A stretch of 24,756 nucleotides of DNA. Source: CAZKNF01 sp964554105. Its GTDB lineage: Bacteria; Bacteroidota; Rhodothermia; Rhodothermales; VXPQ01. Shown in pieces: positions 6,770 through 15,446 of the stretch. Positions within the stretch are counted from its first letter, which is position 1. Every line of letters begins with the position of its first letter. The DNA lies in assembly GCA_964554105.1 (NCBI GenBank), contig CAZKNF010000050.1, positions 1 through 24,756 on the forward strand. The letters are read 5' to 3'. The position numbers and the translations under genes are program-made. A model generated the notes under the pieces. It was not told the DNA's origin. It made no database searches and saw only the letters and a program-made list of their open reading frames with translations.

Positions 6770-7669
6770 TCACGCATTAACCATGGTATGAATGAATGTA
6801 CCGACGTCCTCTCGCTGCTCGTGAACGAAAGTGATAACGCCGTCGGCCGGCATCCGTGCGTGGCGAGCGAGAGCGTATAGGGCAGCAGGAGGGGAAAACG
6901 CTTCATTCCCACCTCCGGCATTCAAGAAGAAGTGCCTCGTTGCAGCAGCTGAAACAGAGAGCGTCAAGGCCAGCACGCGCACATCCGCATCGTCAACGTG
7001 ACCTGGAGTCAGGTAATTCCTGATGACCGTCGCAGCATCATCAGGTAGCTGCCAGCTCTCGGCCGCTCTCGCACCAAGTTCGGCATGATCCATACCGAAA
7101 ATAATCTGCTCGGACGTCACGGTGGGCGATCCACCTGACTCTGACGAGTGCCAGAGGGCTTCGTAGTCTTTGGGCCGGTTATAGAGCAGGACGAGGCGGC
7201 CGACAGTATGGATGAGTCCCGTCGTGAAGGCAAAGCCGCGGCGACTAAGATCGAGATGCTGCGCGAGCTTTTTGTTGAACCCGGCCGTCCCCAAACTCAT
7301 CTCCATAATCTGCTCGAAAATCTTGATCTGGGAAGCGGAGTCAAAGATGTCGCCCAGCTTCATCATCCCGGCAGTCAGCACGATATCGCAAACTTCCTCA
7401 AACCCAAGGAGGAAGCAGGCCTTTTGGATGTCAGACACGCGGGTCCGCATCCCGTAATATGCTGAATTGATGCGCCGCAGTACGAAGGCCCCTATCACGG
7501 GATCCGAGTTAACGATTTCAACCAGACGCGGAGTGTCTGGAGTGTCGGTGGTGTCGGTGAGAAGCTTGGTAACCTCGGCTACCGTTCGCGATAAGGGGGG
7601 AAAGCGGATCTCGAAGTTCGGCGTCCACTCCCTCTGTGTGTCTGGATTCGTCTCATTGTATTCGTCCAT
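6770..7669 (-). CDS. HDOD domain signalling protein
   Basis: The 299-residue protein carries an HDOD domain from about residue 20 to 220. It shows the usual landmarks: VEIVNSDPVIGAFVLRRINSAYYG, then the LGFEEVCDIVLTAG helix, a GLIHTVGRLVLLY segment (the degenerate equivalent of the HD motif, here His-Thr) and DHAELGARAAESWQLPDD. HDOD proteins are non-enzymatic relatives of HD phosphohydrolases, often found in bacterial signalling, where they probably bind partner proteins or nucleotides. No output domain is fused; about 80 further residues follow. A short TDTTDTPDTP stretch near residue 40 reflects a local tandem repeat in the DNA at about 7531-7562. No strong ribosome site precedes the ATG at 7669. 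It ends 63 bases before the 73-aa gene's start. Confidence 0.85.
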   Translation of the reverse strand: MDEYNETNPDTQREWTPNFEIRFPPLSRTVAEVTKLLTDTTDTPDTPRLVEIVNSDPVIGAFVLRRINSAYYGMRTRVSDIQKACFLLGFEEVCDIVLTAGMMKLGDIFDSASQIKIFEQIMEMSLGTAGFNKKLAQHLDLSRRGFAFTTGLIHTVGRLVLLYNRPKDYEALWHSSESGGSPTVTSEQIIFGMDHAELGARAAESWQLPDDAATVIRNYLTPGHVDDADVRVLALTLSVSAAATRHFFLNAGGGNEAFSPPAALYALARHARMPADGVITFVHEQREDVGTFIHTMVNA

Positions 7670-7890
7670 ACCGTATTCGGGTGGGAATCCGTGACTCTAC
7701 TACCTTGACCGAAAACAGGACCCTAGTAACCGTCGCGCGAATGATAATATATCGGTGCCGACACCCTAATACTAGTTGGTATCGAGATGCCGGGGATTGG
7801 ATTTCGCCGCCAGAGAAGGTGTAAATCAGTCGCCCCGTTGAGTTGTACGCACCGGAAGATGCTGCCACAGATGCAGCTGCTGACCTACGG

Positions 7891-9033
7891 TCAGAATAGA
7901 TCCGTCTGCCCTAGATGAAGGCGTCGAAAGTGGTTTGTAGAGAGCGGAGGGTAACTCTTGTTTAGTCCCAATTTGCGACAACGAAGAGCGAAGAGATTCG
8001 AGATCATTTCCGCCCACTCACCCTCGCCGCGCATGCGCACACCGAAGCGGCTGTCAGTGAGCCGCGGACCGCGCAGGTCAGTGAGCCTATTGACAATGCG
8101 TTGTGCACGATCGGGGACCTCGCGCTCCAACCAGTCGAGAAACAGTTCTCTGACCGGTCCAGGAAGTCGGACGATAATGTAGCTGGCGTTCATCGCGCCA
8201 CGATCTGCGGCTTCCTTAAGGATCGCCGGTATTTCCTCGTCGGTAAGCCCCGGTATTACGGGCGCCACATTCACAGAGACGGGAACGCCCCTTGAAGTAA
8301 GATCCTCGATCGCCTGAAGGCGCCGCTCCGGCCTCGAGGTGCGCGGCTCCATGACGCCGACCAGGTCTGATTTCAACGTTGTAATCGAAAATGCGACCCG
8401 CACCAGATTCAGCCGCGCCATCTCTTCCAGAATATCGCCATCGCGCGTCACAAGATAGTTCTTAGTGATGATCGCGACGGGGTTTCGGTGCTTCAAAAAG
8501 ACTTCGAGGCATCTGCGCGTGAGCTCTAGGCGCCTCTCGAGCGGCTGATACGGATCAGTATTTCCTGAAAGAGCAACGACTTGCGGACTCCAGGACTTCT
8601 TCTGAAATGCCGCCGACAACAAATCCGGCGCCTCTTCCTTGACGAGTATGCGCGTTTCAAAATCGAGTCCCGCAGAAAACCCGAGAAATTCGTGCGACGG
8701 CCGTGCATAACAGTAGATGCAGCCATGCTCGCATCCACGATACGGATTGATACTGTACTCAAAGCCTGTATCCGGGCTGGCGTTGCGTGAGAGAACAGAC
8801 CTCGAGCGATCACGGAGGTATTTGGTGGGGACTTGCCGAAGCTCGTCTTCGTCGAGCGCATCGGGGTGCTCTTCGAGGTGCATCGGCTCGAAGCGATTCG
8901 GCGGATTCAATCTCGCGCCCCTCCCCTGGCGAACGGGAAGCTCTTGATAGATATCGTCTTTCAAATCTGGAATGGGGCTTCTGACCGCCTGACTGCTACG
9001 TCCTATGCTCTCGGATAAATATATGTTACACAT
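7891..9033 (-). CDS. PA0069-type radical SAM protein (spore photoproduct lyase-like)
   Basis: The 380-residue product has the CxxxCxxC iron-sulfur motif C101-EHG-C105-IY-C108 within the family signature YSINPYRGCEHGCIYCYARP, then SGNTDPYQPLERRLELTR and VIPGLTDEEIPAIL. These features place it in the PA0069 / spore-photoproduct-lyase-like branch of radical SAM proteins, whose substrates are not known outside spores; a DNA-related role is often supposed. The frame opens at a TTG (9066), but the ATG at 9033 is a better start. The C-terminus is QTDLF, similar to sliding-clamp-binding pentapeptides. It lies 67 bases downstream of the LigD polymerase gene and closes the repair-gene run. Confidence 0.85.
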   Translation of the reverse strand: MCNIYLSESIGRSSQAVRSPIPDLKDDIYQELPVRQGRGARLNPPNRFEPMHLEEHPDALDEDELRQVPTKYLRDRSRSVLSRNASPDTGFEYSINPYRGCEHGCIYCYARPSHEFLGFSAGLDFETRILVKEEAPDLLSAAFQKKSWSPQVVALSGNTDPYQPLERRLELTRRCLEVFLKHRNPVAIITKNYLVTRDGDILEEMARLNLVRVAFSITTLKSDLVGVMEPRTSRPERRLQAIEDLTSRGVPVSVNVAPVIPGLTDEEIPAILKEAADRGAMNASYIIVRLPGPVRELFLDWLEREVPDRAQRIVNRLTDLRGPRLTDSRFGVRMRGEGEWAEMISNLFALRCRKLGLNKSYPPLSTNHFRRLHLGQTDLF

Positions 9034-9100
9034 ACATGTGATCCAACAGACGACGTACTTTCGCAACGCGTATCAAGTTTGTTGTCGCTCGTTGCGGGCG

Positions 9101-9985
9101 TTACGCGGAAACGCTCTCAATCGGAAGCTGAGCGGCATGACGATGCATGTCTTTCCACGGATCTTCCTTCTGCCCCATCCGACGAAAGATATTGCGTATG
9201 GTGTAACGTCCCTGAGTAAACGCGCCCAGCTCGTTCCATTCAATGGGCGTCGCGACAGGCGCACCCTCAAGGGCACGGACTGCATAAGGCGCGACGGCAG
9301 TCTGGGCGTATGCGATCCGCATGATGTCGAGATAAATCCGCCCCCGCCGCTTCTCTTTGCGCTGCTCGGTAGTCAATTCCTCGCGGTACGTCTCCGCGAG
9401 TGATTCCGTAAGTTTGCGGGCGAATCGTCGAACGGTATCGAAGTCGTATTCCGGCCGGATCGGCGCACGCACGTGCACTCCCTTTGAACCGGTCGTCATC
9501 AGGAACGGCATCAAATTGTGTTGTTCCAGGATCTCTCGTACGTATCGAGCGGCCCTACGAAGTGCCTCGACGTCGTCACCGGACGGGTCGAGATCGAAGA
9601 CCATTTGGTCAGGTTTGCGCACGTGAGAGACGCGGCTCAGCCACACGTGAGGGGTAATCGTGTTCTGGTTGGCCAGGTAGACAAGCGACGCCGCATTGTT
9701 GCAGACGGCATGGACGATTTCGCCGCCCTCTTTCTCAACGGTCACACGGCTAATCCATTCAGGGAAATAGTCGGGCGCCTCCTGATGGTAGAATCCCCTT
9801 TCACCAATCCCTTTCGGATACCTCCGCATACTCAGCGGGCGGTCCCGCAAATGAGGAACCATTGTGTCGGCGATCCGGCGATAGTATCCGATCAGTTCGC
9901 CTTTAGTGATGCCATTTCGGGGAAAGAGCACCTTGTCGAGGCTCGAAGTCTCGACGGCGTAACTACCGATCTCGAGTCTGCTCAT
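9101..9985 (-). CDS. LigD-type polymerase domain protein (archaeo-eukaryotic primase family), copy 1
   Basis: The 294-residue protein is a free-standing LigD polymerase (PolDom). The metal-binding residues are intact: D131-L-D133 in VFDLDPSGDD, H171 in TTGSKGVHV, and a third Asp, D220, in IYLDIMR, followed by AQTAVAPYAVRALEGAPV. These enzymes fill gaps and add ribonucleotides at breaks during Ku-dependent end joining. The frame extends to a TTG at 10015, but the ATG at 9985 matches the family start. It overlaps the 3'-phosphoesterase gene by 23 bases in another frame, so the two are translationally coupled. A second, diverged copy is at 21900-22835. In most bacteria this domain is fused to ligase and phosphoesterase in one LigD chain. 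Confidence 0.92.
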   Translation of the reverse strand: MSRLEIGSYAVETSSLDKVLFPRNGITKGELIGYYRRIADTMVPHLRDRPLSMRRYPKGIGERGFYHQEAPDYFPEWISRVTVEKEGGEIVHAVCNNAASLVYLANQNTITPHVWLSRVSHVRKPDQMVFDLDPSGDDVEALRRAARYVREILEQHNLMPFLMTTGSKGVHVRAPIRPEYDFDTVRRFARKLTESLAETYREELTTEQRKEKRRGRIYLDIMRIAYAQTAVAPYAVRALEGAPVATPIEWNELGAFTQGRYTIRNIFRRMGQKEDPWKDMHRHAAQLPIESVSA

Positions 9986-10580
9986 CAGCGTCGATGTGCT
10001 CTCGAATCTCCTCAATACTCGCGCCGCTCACAACAGAATCTGGCTGACTACTGACGGGATTCCGCCGCGAATCGGCTTCCTTGTCGGTCATCTTGATAAG
10101 CAGCCACTGGTCGCCATCGCGTCCTTTCATCTCCACGAGTGCATATCCACCAGTCAACTTCGTGCCCTCGAGCCACACCTCCACATGTCCCGCCTCGATC
10201 GACTCTCTCATTGTGAGTGGATTGGCCTTCTCCTCCATTAGATTCCGATACGTGCCTCGATCCCAGATAAGCACGGTTCCTGCTCCATACGTGCCCTCGG
10301 GAATGACACCTTCGAAGTCAGCATAATCCAGCGGATGATCTTCGACGTGGATCGCGAGCCGCTTCTCACTTGGATTCGTTGATGGCCCTTTCGGAACCGC
10401 CCATGATGCCAGCGTGCCATCGACTTCCAGCCGGAAATCGTAGTGCAGATTCCGCGCGTCGTGCTTCTGGATAACAAACCTCGACTGCGCGCTTTCGCCG
10501 TCCATGTTTCCGGACGGTTCCGGTGTCCTGCTGAGATCGCGCTTCGACCGGTACTCAATCAATCTATCATCTTCTGCCAT
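9963..10580 (-). CDS. LigD-type 3'-phosphoesterase domain protein
   Basis: The 205-residue protein corresponds to the LigD phosphoesterase module, which trims 3'-phosphate and ribonucleotide ends to leave a ligatable 3'-OH. The catalytic residues known from Pseudomonas LigD are all present with a constant offset of two: H40, H46, D48 and R50 in QKHDARNLHYDFRLE, and H82 in VEDHPLDY; the GVIPEGTYGAGTV signature follows. Both ends carry extra charged residues (about 1-33 and 170-205) that may bind partners. It starts 246 bases downstream of the YhaO-like gene's end and overlaps the polymerase gene by 23 bases. Confidence 0.92.
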   Translation of the reverse strand: MAEDDRLIEYRSKRDLSRTPEPSGNMDGESAQSRFVIQKHDARNLHYDFRLEVDGTLASWAVPKGPSTNPSEKRLAIHVEDHPLDYADFEGVIPEGTYGAGTVLIWDRGTYRNLMEEKANPLTMRESIEAGHVEVWLEGTKLTGGYALVEMKGRDGDQWLLIKMTDKEADSRRNPVSSQPDSVVSGASIEEIREHIDADEQTRDR

Positions 10581-10786
10581 TGTCGCGGTGCCTTACGTTT
10601 CAACACCCCAGTGCCCAGCTACCCCTCGATAATGCTCCATGATATCCGGCAGAACATCGCCATACTGGCCTGAAGGCAAATCGCCAGTGCACAGATATTA
10701 ATACGATAACTCGGGGCGGGTGTTTGTCGCCCAACGGACAGCAATACGACCTTCACAGTACGGTTGCATTCGGCTTGCCTGCCGCC

Positions 10787-10817
10787 GCGCGAGCTCGTGA
10801 AGTGAGCGATCTCGCGC
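10787..10817 (-). terminator. Inverted repeat downstream of the YhaO-like gene
   Basis: GCGCGAG (10787-10793) and CTCGCGC (10811-10817) form a perfect seven-base-pair stem with a 17-base spacer, nine bases beyond the stop of the YhaO-like gene. No T-run follows, so it is a poor intrinsic terminator. It could instead protect the transcript's 3' end or attenuate read-through into the phosphoesterase gene. Confidence 0.35.
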
Positions 10818-10825
10818 TTAGACGC

Positions 10826-12064
10826 CTACGTCTGGATCAGAAGTCGCTCAGCGGCGCTGGATTCCAGTCCCTGCAAGAGACTACGGAGGTAGTCAACCTT
10901 CTCGTCCTCTGAATGAAACTCCCGAGACAAGGCATCTGGAGCGAGCTGCAGCAATAGCGATGAATCGACGCCGGCGTCCTCCATCAGTTGAAGCACCGAT
11001 CCAAGCAAGTGCGGCTCGCCACGGTGCTGTTCTACGTCGATCGGTGAGGCAATGCGTTCCGCCTTCACGTGCACGTCGAGTAGCCGCAAGCGCGTTGCGA
11101 GAATCTCCTCGAGATCCTTCAGTTGTCCCGCTTCGCGTAGCTCGTTTACAAGTGGAGTGCGGCCCGATAAAACGACACGGACGAGCCAGTCATCCGCTCC
11201 GTCTACGTCAGCCGCAGTCTCTTCAATCGCTTCTTCAACGAGTCCAACCAGGTCGCCGGCGGTATGCACATCCTCAAGATTATCGAGAATGATGTCGGCC
11301 CAGCCCACAGGTGCGAACGATCGGAACGTGACCCGCGCCGGCCCGGAACCGTCAAGGATGACGATATTTCCGCCCTTCGCGCCGGTCTCACGCGGATGCC
11401 GACCTTGGATATTTCCCGGATACCATGCCTCTGCGATATCACATACCTGCTGACGACGATGAACGTGACCGAGAGCCCAATATCGATACTTTACTCTACG
11501 TAGGTCCTCGAGAGAACATGGCGCATACCTGTCGTGGGATGCAGCCTGTTCGGCGGAGGTCACATACGTGTGCAACAGGCCGATGTGCGGCAGACGATCG
11601 GCGGCCGCCGGAAACGAGGCAGCAAGATTCTCGTCGTCGCGATTGGTGACGTGGCCGGCAGCAACAATTCTGGCCATAGGGTCACCTGAGCTGTCGCGGA
11701 CGGTGAACGATATTGGCCCGCTCTCGCCTACGAATCGAAACGATTTTGGCCATTCCATTCGTCTGTTACGGTACTTCCGTCCCCCCGGATCATGATTGCC
11801 TGTCACATAGAAGCAGGGGATGTCATTCGCATCAAGTCGATGCAATTGCTCGAGCAGAAATTGCTCGGTGGCGAAGCTCAGTCGGTCATTATCGAAGAGG
11901 TCGCCCGCTATGAGGACGGCATGGACATCTTCCTCGATCGCGCAGTCCACCGAACGTTTGAAGGCCACGCGGAGCGCGGACCGCAACCGCGCACGCAACG
12001 TATCGCTGCGACACAGAAAAGTCGTGTCAAGATGAACGTCGGCCAGGTGGAGGAACTTGAACAT
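10826..12064 (-). CDS. YhaO/SbcD-like metallophosphoesterase (DNA exonuclease subunit)
   Basis: The 412-residue protein has the complete calcineurin-like di-metal site: D9-x-H11 in HLADVHLDTTF, D55 in AGDLFDND, the N90-H91-D92 of VTGNHDPGG, H165 in LLHTYVTS and H200-x-H202 in ALGHVHRRQ. The order and spacing match SbcD/Mre11 and its YhaO relatives, the nuclease partner of an SMC-like ATPase. The C-terminal 150 residues are helical and acidic, the usual place of the ATPase-binding region. GAGG lies eight bases before the ATG. The presumed ATPase partner is the YhaN-like gene upstream, separated by a small receiver-domain gene. Together they would form an Mre11/Rad50-like end-processing complex. 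Confidence 0.88.
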   Translation of the reverse strand: MFKFLHLADVHLDTTFLCRSDTLRARLRSALRVAFKRSVDCAIEEDVHAVLIAGDLFDNDRLSFATEQFLLEQLHRLDANDIPCFYVTGNHDPGGRKYRNRRMEWPKSFRFVGESGPISFTVRDSSGDPMARIVAAGHVTNRDDENLAASFPAAADRLPHIGLLHTYVTSAEQAASHDRYAPCSLEDLRRVKYRYWALGHVHRRQQVCDIAEAWYPGNIQGRHPRETGAKGGNIVILDGSGPARVTFRSFAPVGWADIILDNLEDVHTAGDLVGLVEEAIEETAADVDGADDWLVRVVLSGRTPLVNELREAGQLKDLEEILATRLRLLDVHVKAERIASPIDVEQHRGEPHLLGSVLQLMEDAGVDSSLLLQLAPDALSREFHSEDEKVDYLRSLLQGLESSAAERLLIQT

Positions 12065-12182
12065 CAGCGCTGCCTCGCTGCATTAGTCACGGTGAAGAAT
12101 TTTAATCCAGATCACTACAGACCCGGCGCGCCTTTGGCGATGATGCTCGGAATATCACTGCGGCTCAAGATACTACCGTAAC

Positions 12183-12581
12183 TCAATCCCAAGAGTCAAG
12201 AACTTCGTCAATCGTCGGCCGCATGCGGGTCAGATCATCCGGAAGATGCAATCCGGCGGCAAAGCCCTCCGATCTCACCTCGTCCAAAATGCCTTCCGAG
12301 CTCCCGATGCCGGTAGCGATCACCGGGACATACTTCCCGCCGGGCATTCTCCTCACGGCCTGGAGAATTCCCGAGCCTCGGTGTCGGTTGGGCAGATTAT
12401 ATGACGCAACAATACACGCGTATCGGTAATCCTTCATTAGGAGCAGAGCCAGCGATCCGGATGACGTCAAGTCAATCAAGTACGAATCGGCGAGCGTCAC
12501 TGCTAGCCGTTTCTGTATCTGGGTATCTCGTTCGATAACGAGCACCCGGGGTTTAACGGCTGACGATGTGCCTGGTGCCAT
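12183..12581 (-). CDS. Stand-alone receiver-like domain without the phospho-acceptor Asp
   Basis: The 132-residue product aligns with CheY-type receivers: an acidic pocket (VLVIERDTQ, with E17 and D19), then YACIVASYNLPNRHRGSG, a KYVPVIATG strand with a conserved-position Thr, and a last beta-alpha unit. At the phospho-acceptor position the sequence reads AS60YNLP instead of the usual D-x-x-x-P, and the usual Lys of the K-P motif is lacking (LHLPDD), so normal phosphorylation is not expected. The ATG at 12581 is preceded by GAGGA at suitable spacing; upstream in-frame codons would run into the YhaN-like gene. It sits between the two presumed subunits of the YhaN/YhaO complex, which suggests a scaffold or regulatory subunit rather than a two-component regulator. 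Confidence 0.75.
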   Translation of the reverse strand: MAPGTSSAVKPRVLVIERDTQIQKRLAVTLADSYLIDLTSSGSLALLLMKDYRYACIVASYNLPNRHRGSGILQAVRRMPGGKYVPVIATGIGSSEGILDEVRSEGFAAGLHLPDDLTRMRPTIDEVLDSWD

Positions 12582-12669
12582 AACAATCCTCACGAGCGCA
12601 TACCCTGGCATGTCTGGTATCGGCAGCCTTTGCCTAATTTTAAAGTTGCCTAGAATGATTGTGGACGGC

Positions 12670-15435
12670 TTAATCCGTCCGGCTCCCCTGAAGCCAAGAG
12701 GAAGATCGCTCCGTCGAGTGATCATTCGATGGTAATACCATCGTAGACTGTGGCTTCAGGTCGATTATCTTGGCAGGAAGGCACTCTTCCAATTCGCCGG
12801 CCAGCCACGGGTGGCAGGTAAAGATGAACACTTGGCGCGTCTTAGACACCTCCTGAAAAATCTCGTAACATCGTGCTCGGCGGTCCATATCCCAGTTGAC
12901 AAAAACCTCATCGAGAAAAATGGGCAGCCGCTCGTGCCCTTCGTCCAGATGATCCACGATCGCAAGGCGAACGGCAAGGTATATCTGATCTCTGGTCCCG
13001 CGGCTCAACGGCGCCTCGACGGCATGTCCTCTGCCCTCCTGGACGTCATGTACCCGGAGGGAATCAGTCCCCTCTTCGTAGTCAAGCCTGTCATATCGGC
13101 CATTCGTTATCAGGTGCAGATACGCCCCGGCGCGGCGTAGGACGTCCGGCTGGTGCTCCTCACGAAAGCGGAAATCTGCAAGCTTGATAGCTTCCGCAAG
13201 CAACATTAGTCGATCTCTCCGTTCGCCGAGGCTTCGCAGCTCGTGTTCGAGATGCTCTTTCTCACTCTCGAGCGAATCAAGAGATCGGTCTGCCGTCAGA
13301 TGCTCCAGCTCCGATTTACCGGCGGCAACAGACGCAGTCAGATCATTCACCTCTCTTTCAACTTGATCTAGGCGCTCTTCGAGACGTAATATCTCGTCGT
13401 CTGAAAGCTGCCATTCCGCATCTTCATTCTCTAGTTCCCTGATTTCACGCACGACATCGTCCACGTCTTGAACGTCTTTTCGAAGATCTTCTTCATAGGA
13501 GCGGCTCCGCTGGAGCGCATCCTTTCTGACGCCAAGTACATCTACACCTCGTTCGACATTCCCATCTCCAAGTTTTGAGAGACGTCCCTCGATCTCGGCG
13601 ATACCGTTGCGCAGATCAATCCGCTCTCCATCCAGTTCCTTTCTGCGCAGCTCCAAACGTGGCAAGTCCTTCGCCGCCGCTTCCGCCGCGCCATTTCGCT
13701 TCTGTGCGTCAGCCAGCGACGCTTCAAGATTAGAAACGAGGAGTTCAGGATTGTCGATCGACGTCTCCGCCACTTCGAAGTGTCCGACGAACGCGTGGAG
13801 CGCCGCTGATTCACCGTCGATCTCTTGCTGGAGACGCTCGCATTTTTCATTCAACGCGGCTACACGTTCGGCGGCTTGCTTCAGTGCCTGCACGTCGTTC
13901 GCGAGATATGGATCAGGACGATCAAGACGATTCGATGGAACGGGTACACCGTCGAGCATCTCGGCCACGGCGCGGCTCCGCGCCCTCGTCGCTTCTCGGA
14001 GATTCGAAGACATCGGAGAGGACTCCAACCGCTCGATGGCGGCGTTCTGCAACCGAACTTTGTAGGCCCACCATCCGGCTGCGAGCGCAAGAAGTCCACA
14101 GATCGCGGCGAAACTCACGAGACCACGGATCGCCAGAACGACTGTTGTGAGCGCGAGAATGAGGGACAAAACTATTCCGACTACCTGTGGTTGACGAGTG
14201 CCAAGGCTCTCCCTCCGTGCATCTTCCAGTACACGTCGCTCTTCAAACTTCCTTTCAGCGTCTGCAAAGGCATCCACCCGCGCGCGCAGTTCTGTCGGCG
14301 ACACCCGACGGAGTGCCTCCCCAACGTCCTCGTTCCAGGCATCTGAAAGAAGGGCTGTCGTGCGCTCGCGCAGTGTCGCCTCGGCTTCCACGAGGCTGCG
14401 CTCGGCTTCGGAGTGAATATCTTGCCGGTGGCGGAGTGTCGAGATACGCTTACTCCATGAGCCTATCTCCGCGGCCCGTTCTAGCAAGAAACGATCGGCC
14501 TCAGTGACGGCGTCCCGAACTCGATTTGCTTCCTCCAGTTCGGCGTCTAGGCGATCCATCTGATCCTCTATCGAGGCGCGTCGGGAGCGAAGATCATGGA
14601 GTCGGGCGGTTGGGTCGTCCGGAAAATCACTGATCTCGTCGACGTCTCCTGCGATGCTCTTCGCCTCCTCGATCCGAAGAAGTCGAATCCGCAGAGGTGC
14701 GAGTCGCCCGATTCGACGTTTTTCGGCCGCAAGTCGGATCCGCTCCTTCCGAAGCTCCGTGAGGGTTTCCTCGTCTTCGGCCAGCTTGTCGCTTAACGCC
14801 CGCGCTTTCGCGTCGCGCTCGCGGGCAGCTCCAGATTCTTTATGCAACTCGGCGAGACGCTTCCGGATCTCGGAGGATGCGGGTTTTCCCTTTCGGTCCG
14901 GCCGCCACAGTGATGATGCCTCCGACTCGATCTCATTGATCGTCCCACGCGCCGGCCGAATGTAGTTGATGCTGAGACTCCCAAGAAGCCGATCCTGGAT
15001 ACCCTGCCAGGCGGATTCATCACTCAATGCTGTAAGATCGTAGAGAGAAAGTGCATAGACGGCCTCAAAAACGTCTCTGGATACGTGCGATATCATCGGG
15101 ACCGTCTGGTTTCGCAGATCTAGAGAGCTGCCGTCGGCCCGCCCCAGCGAACCACCTGGGCTGCTTAGCAGCTGGCGCGATACGTTCAAAGATTCTCCAT
15201 CTGCTGCTGCCATAGTAAGGCTGCCGCCGATCCTCTTGCCCCCGCGCGGGGCGTAAGGATGTTTAGCCTCATTCGTCGGATAGATGCCGTAAAGCATCGT
15301 CTGGAGAAAATGAAAAAACGTGCTCTTACCTGCTTCATTCGGACCGCGAACCACGATGACGGGGTAATCGAGGTCGGCAAACGCCTGATCCTCGAGGCAG
15401 CCAAATGCCTTGATATCGCACGAACGGATGACCAT
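12670..15435 (-). CDS. YhaN-like AAA/SMC ATPase (Rad50-type) with a central membrane hairpin
   Basis: The 921-residue protein starts at the ATG at 15435 (MVIRSCDIKAFGCLE). It has a Walker A (GPNEAGKST, 31-39) and a C-terminal ABC-type signature (LSRGTRDQIYL, near 810) followed by Walker B (LPIFLDE, near 837-843), with long coiled coils between (about 190-410 and 460-750). In the middle, at about 417-436 and 439-458, are two adjacent hydrophobic segments that look like a transmembrane hairpin where Rad50 and SbcC carry the zinc hook; no CxxC hook is present. This is the layout of Bacillus YhaN. It would work with the YhaO-like nuclease downstream to process DNA ends, possibly near the membrane. 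The ATG is 11 bases after the AddA stop. Confidence 0.88.
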   Translation of the reverse strand: MVIRSCDIKAFGCLEDQAFADLDYPVIVVRGPNEAGKSTFFHFLQTMLYGIYPTNEAKHPYAPRGGKRIGGSLTMAAADGESLNVSRQLLSSPGGSLGRADGSSLDLRNQTVPMISHVSRDVFEAVYALSLYDLTALSDESAWQGIQDRLLGSLSINYIRPARGTINEIESEASSLWRPDRKGKPASSEIRKRLAELHKESGAARERDAKARALSDKLAEDEETLTELRKERIRLAAEKRRIGRLAPLRIRLLRIEEAKSIAGDVDEISDFPDDPTARLHDLRSRRASIEDQMDRLDAELEEANRVRDAVTEADRFLLERAAEIGSWSKRISTLRHRQDIHSEAERSLVEAEATLRERTTALLSDAWNEDVGEALRRVSPTELRARVDAFADAERKFEERRVLEDARRESLGTRQPQVVGIVLSLILALTTVVLAIRGLVSFAAICGLLALAAGWWAYKVRLQNAAIERLESSPMSSNLREATRARSRAVAEMLDGVPVPSNRLDRPDPYLANDVQALKQAAERVAALNEKCERLQQEIDGESAALHAFVGHFEVAETSIDNPELLVSNLEASLADAQKRNGAAEAAAKDLPRLELRRKELDGERIDLRNGIAEIEGRLSKLGDGNVERGVDVLGVRKDALQRSRSYEEDLRKDVQDVDDVVREIRELENEDAEWQLSDDEILRLEERLDQVEREVNDLTASVAAGKSELEHLTADRSLDSLESEKEHLEHELRSLGERRDRLMLLAEAIKLADFRFREEHQPDVLRRAGAYLHLITNGRYDRLDYEEGTDSLRVHDVQEGRGHAVEAPLSRGTRDQIYLAVRLAIVDHLDEGHERLPIFLDEVFVNWDMDRRARCYEIFQEVSKTRQVFIFTCHPWLAGELEECLPAKIIDLKPQSTMVLPSNDHSTERSSSWLQGSRTD

Positions 15436-15446
15436 ATGAGGAACGT

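Noticed and set aside
7531..7562. Short tandem repeat as a possible array
   Set aside because: It is a brief in-frame Thr-Asp-rich repeat inside the HDOD gene, not a spaced array.
7653..7868. 71-codon minus-strand frame in the gap between the radical SAM and HDOD genes
   Set aside because: GTG start without a ribosome site, overlap with the HDOD start, and no recognisable composition or motif.
9986..10015. Longer N-terminus (TTG start) for LigD polymerase copy 1
   Set aside because: The ATG at 9985 gives the family-typical start and a normal overlap with the phosphoesterase gene.
12183..12581. Normal two-component response regulator
   Set aside because: The phospho-acceptor Asp and the conserved Lys are missing, no output domain is fused and no kinase is nearby.
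13607..14065. 152-codon plus-strand open frame and neighbours inside the YhaN-like gene
   Set aside because: Ser/Arg-rich translations opposite a coding frame of a clear SMC-like ATPase; typical antisense shadow.
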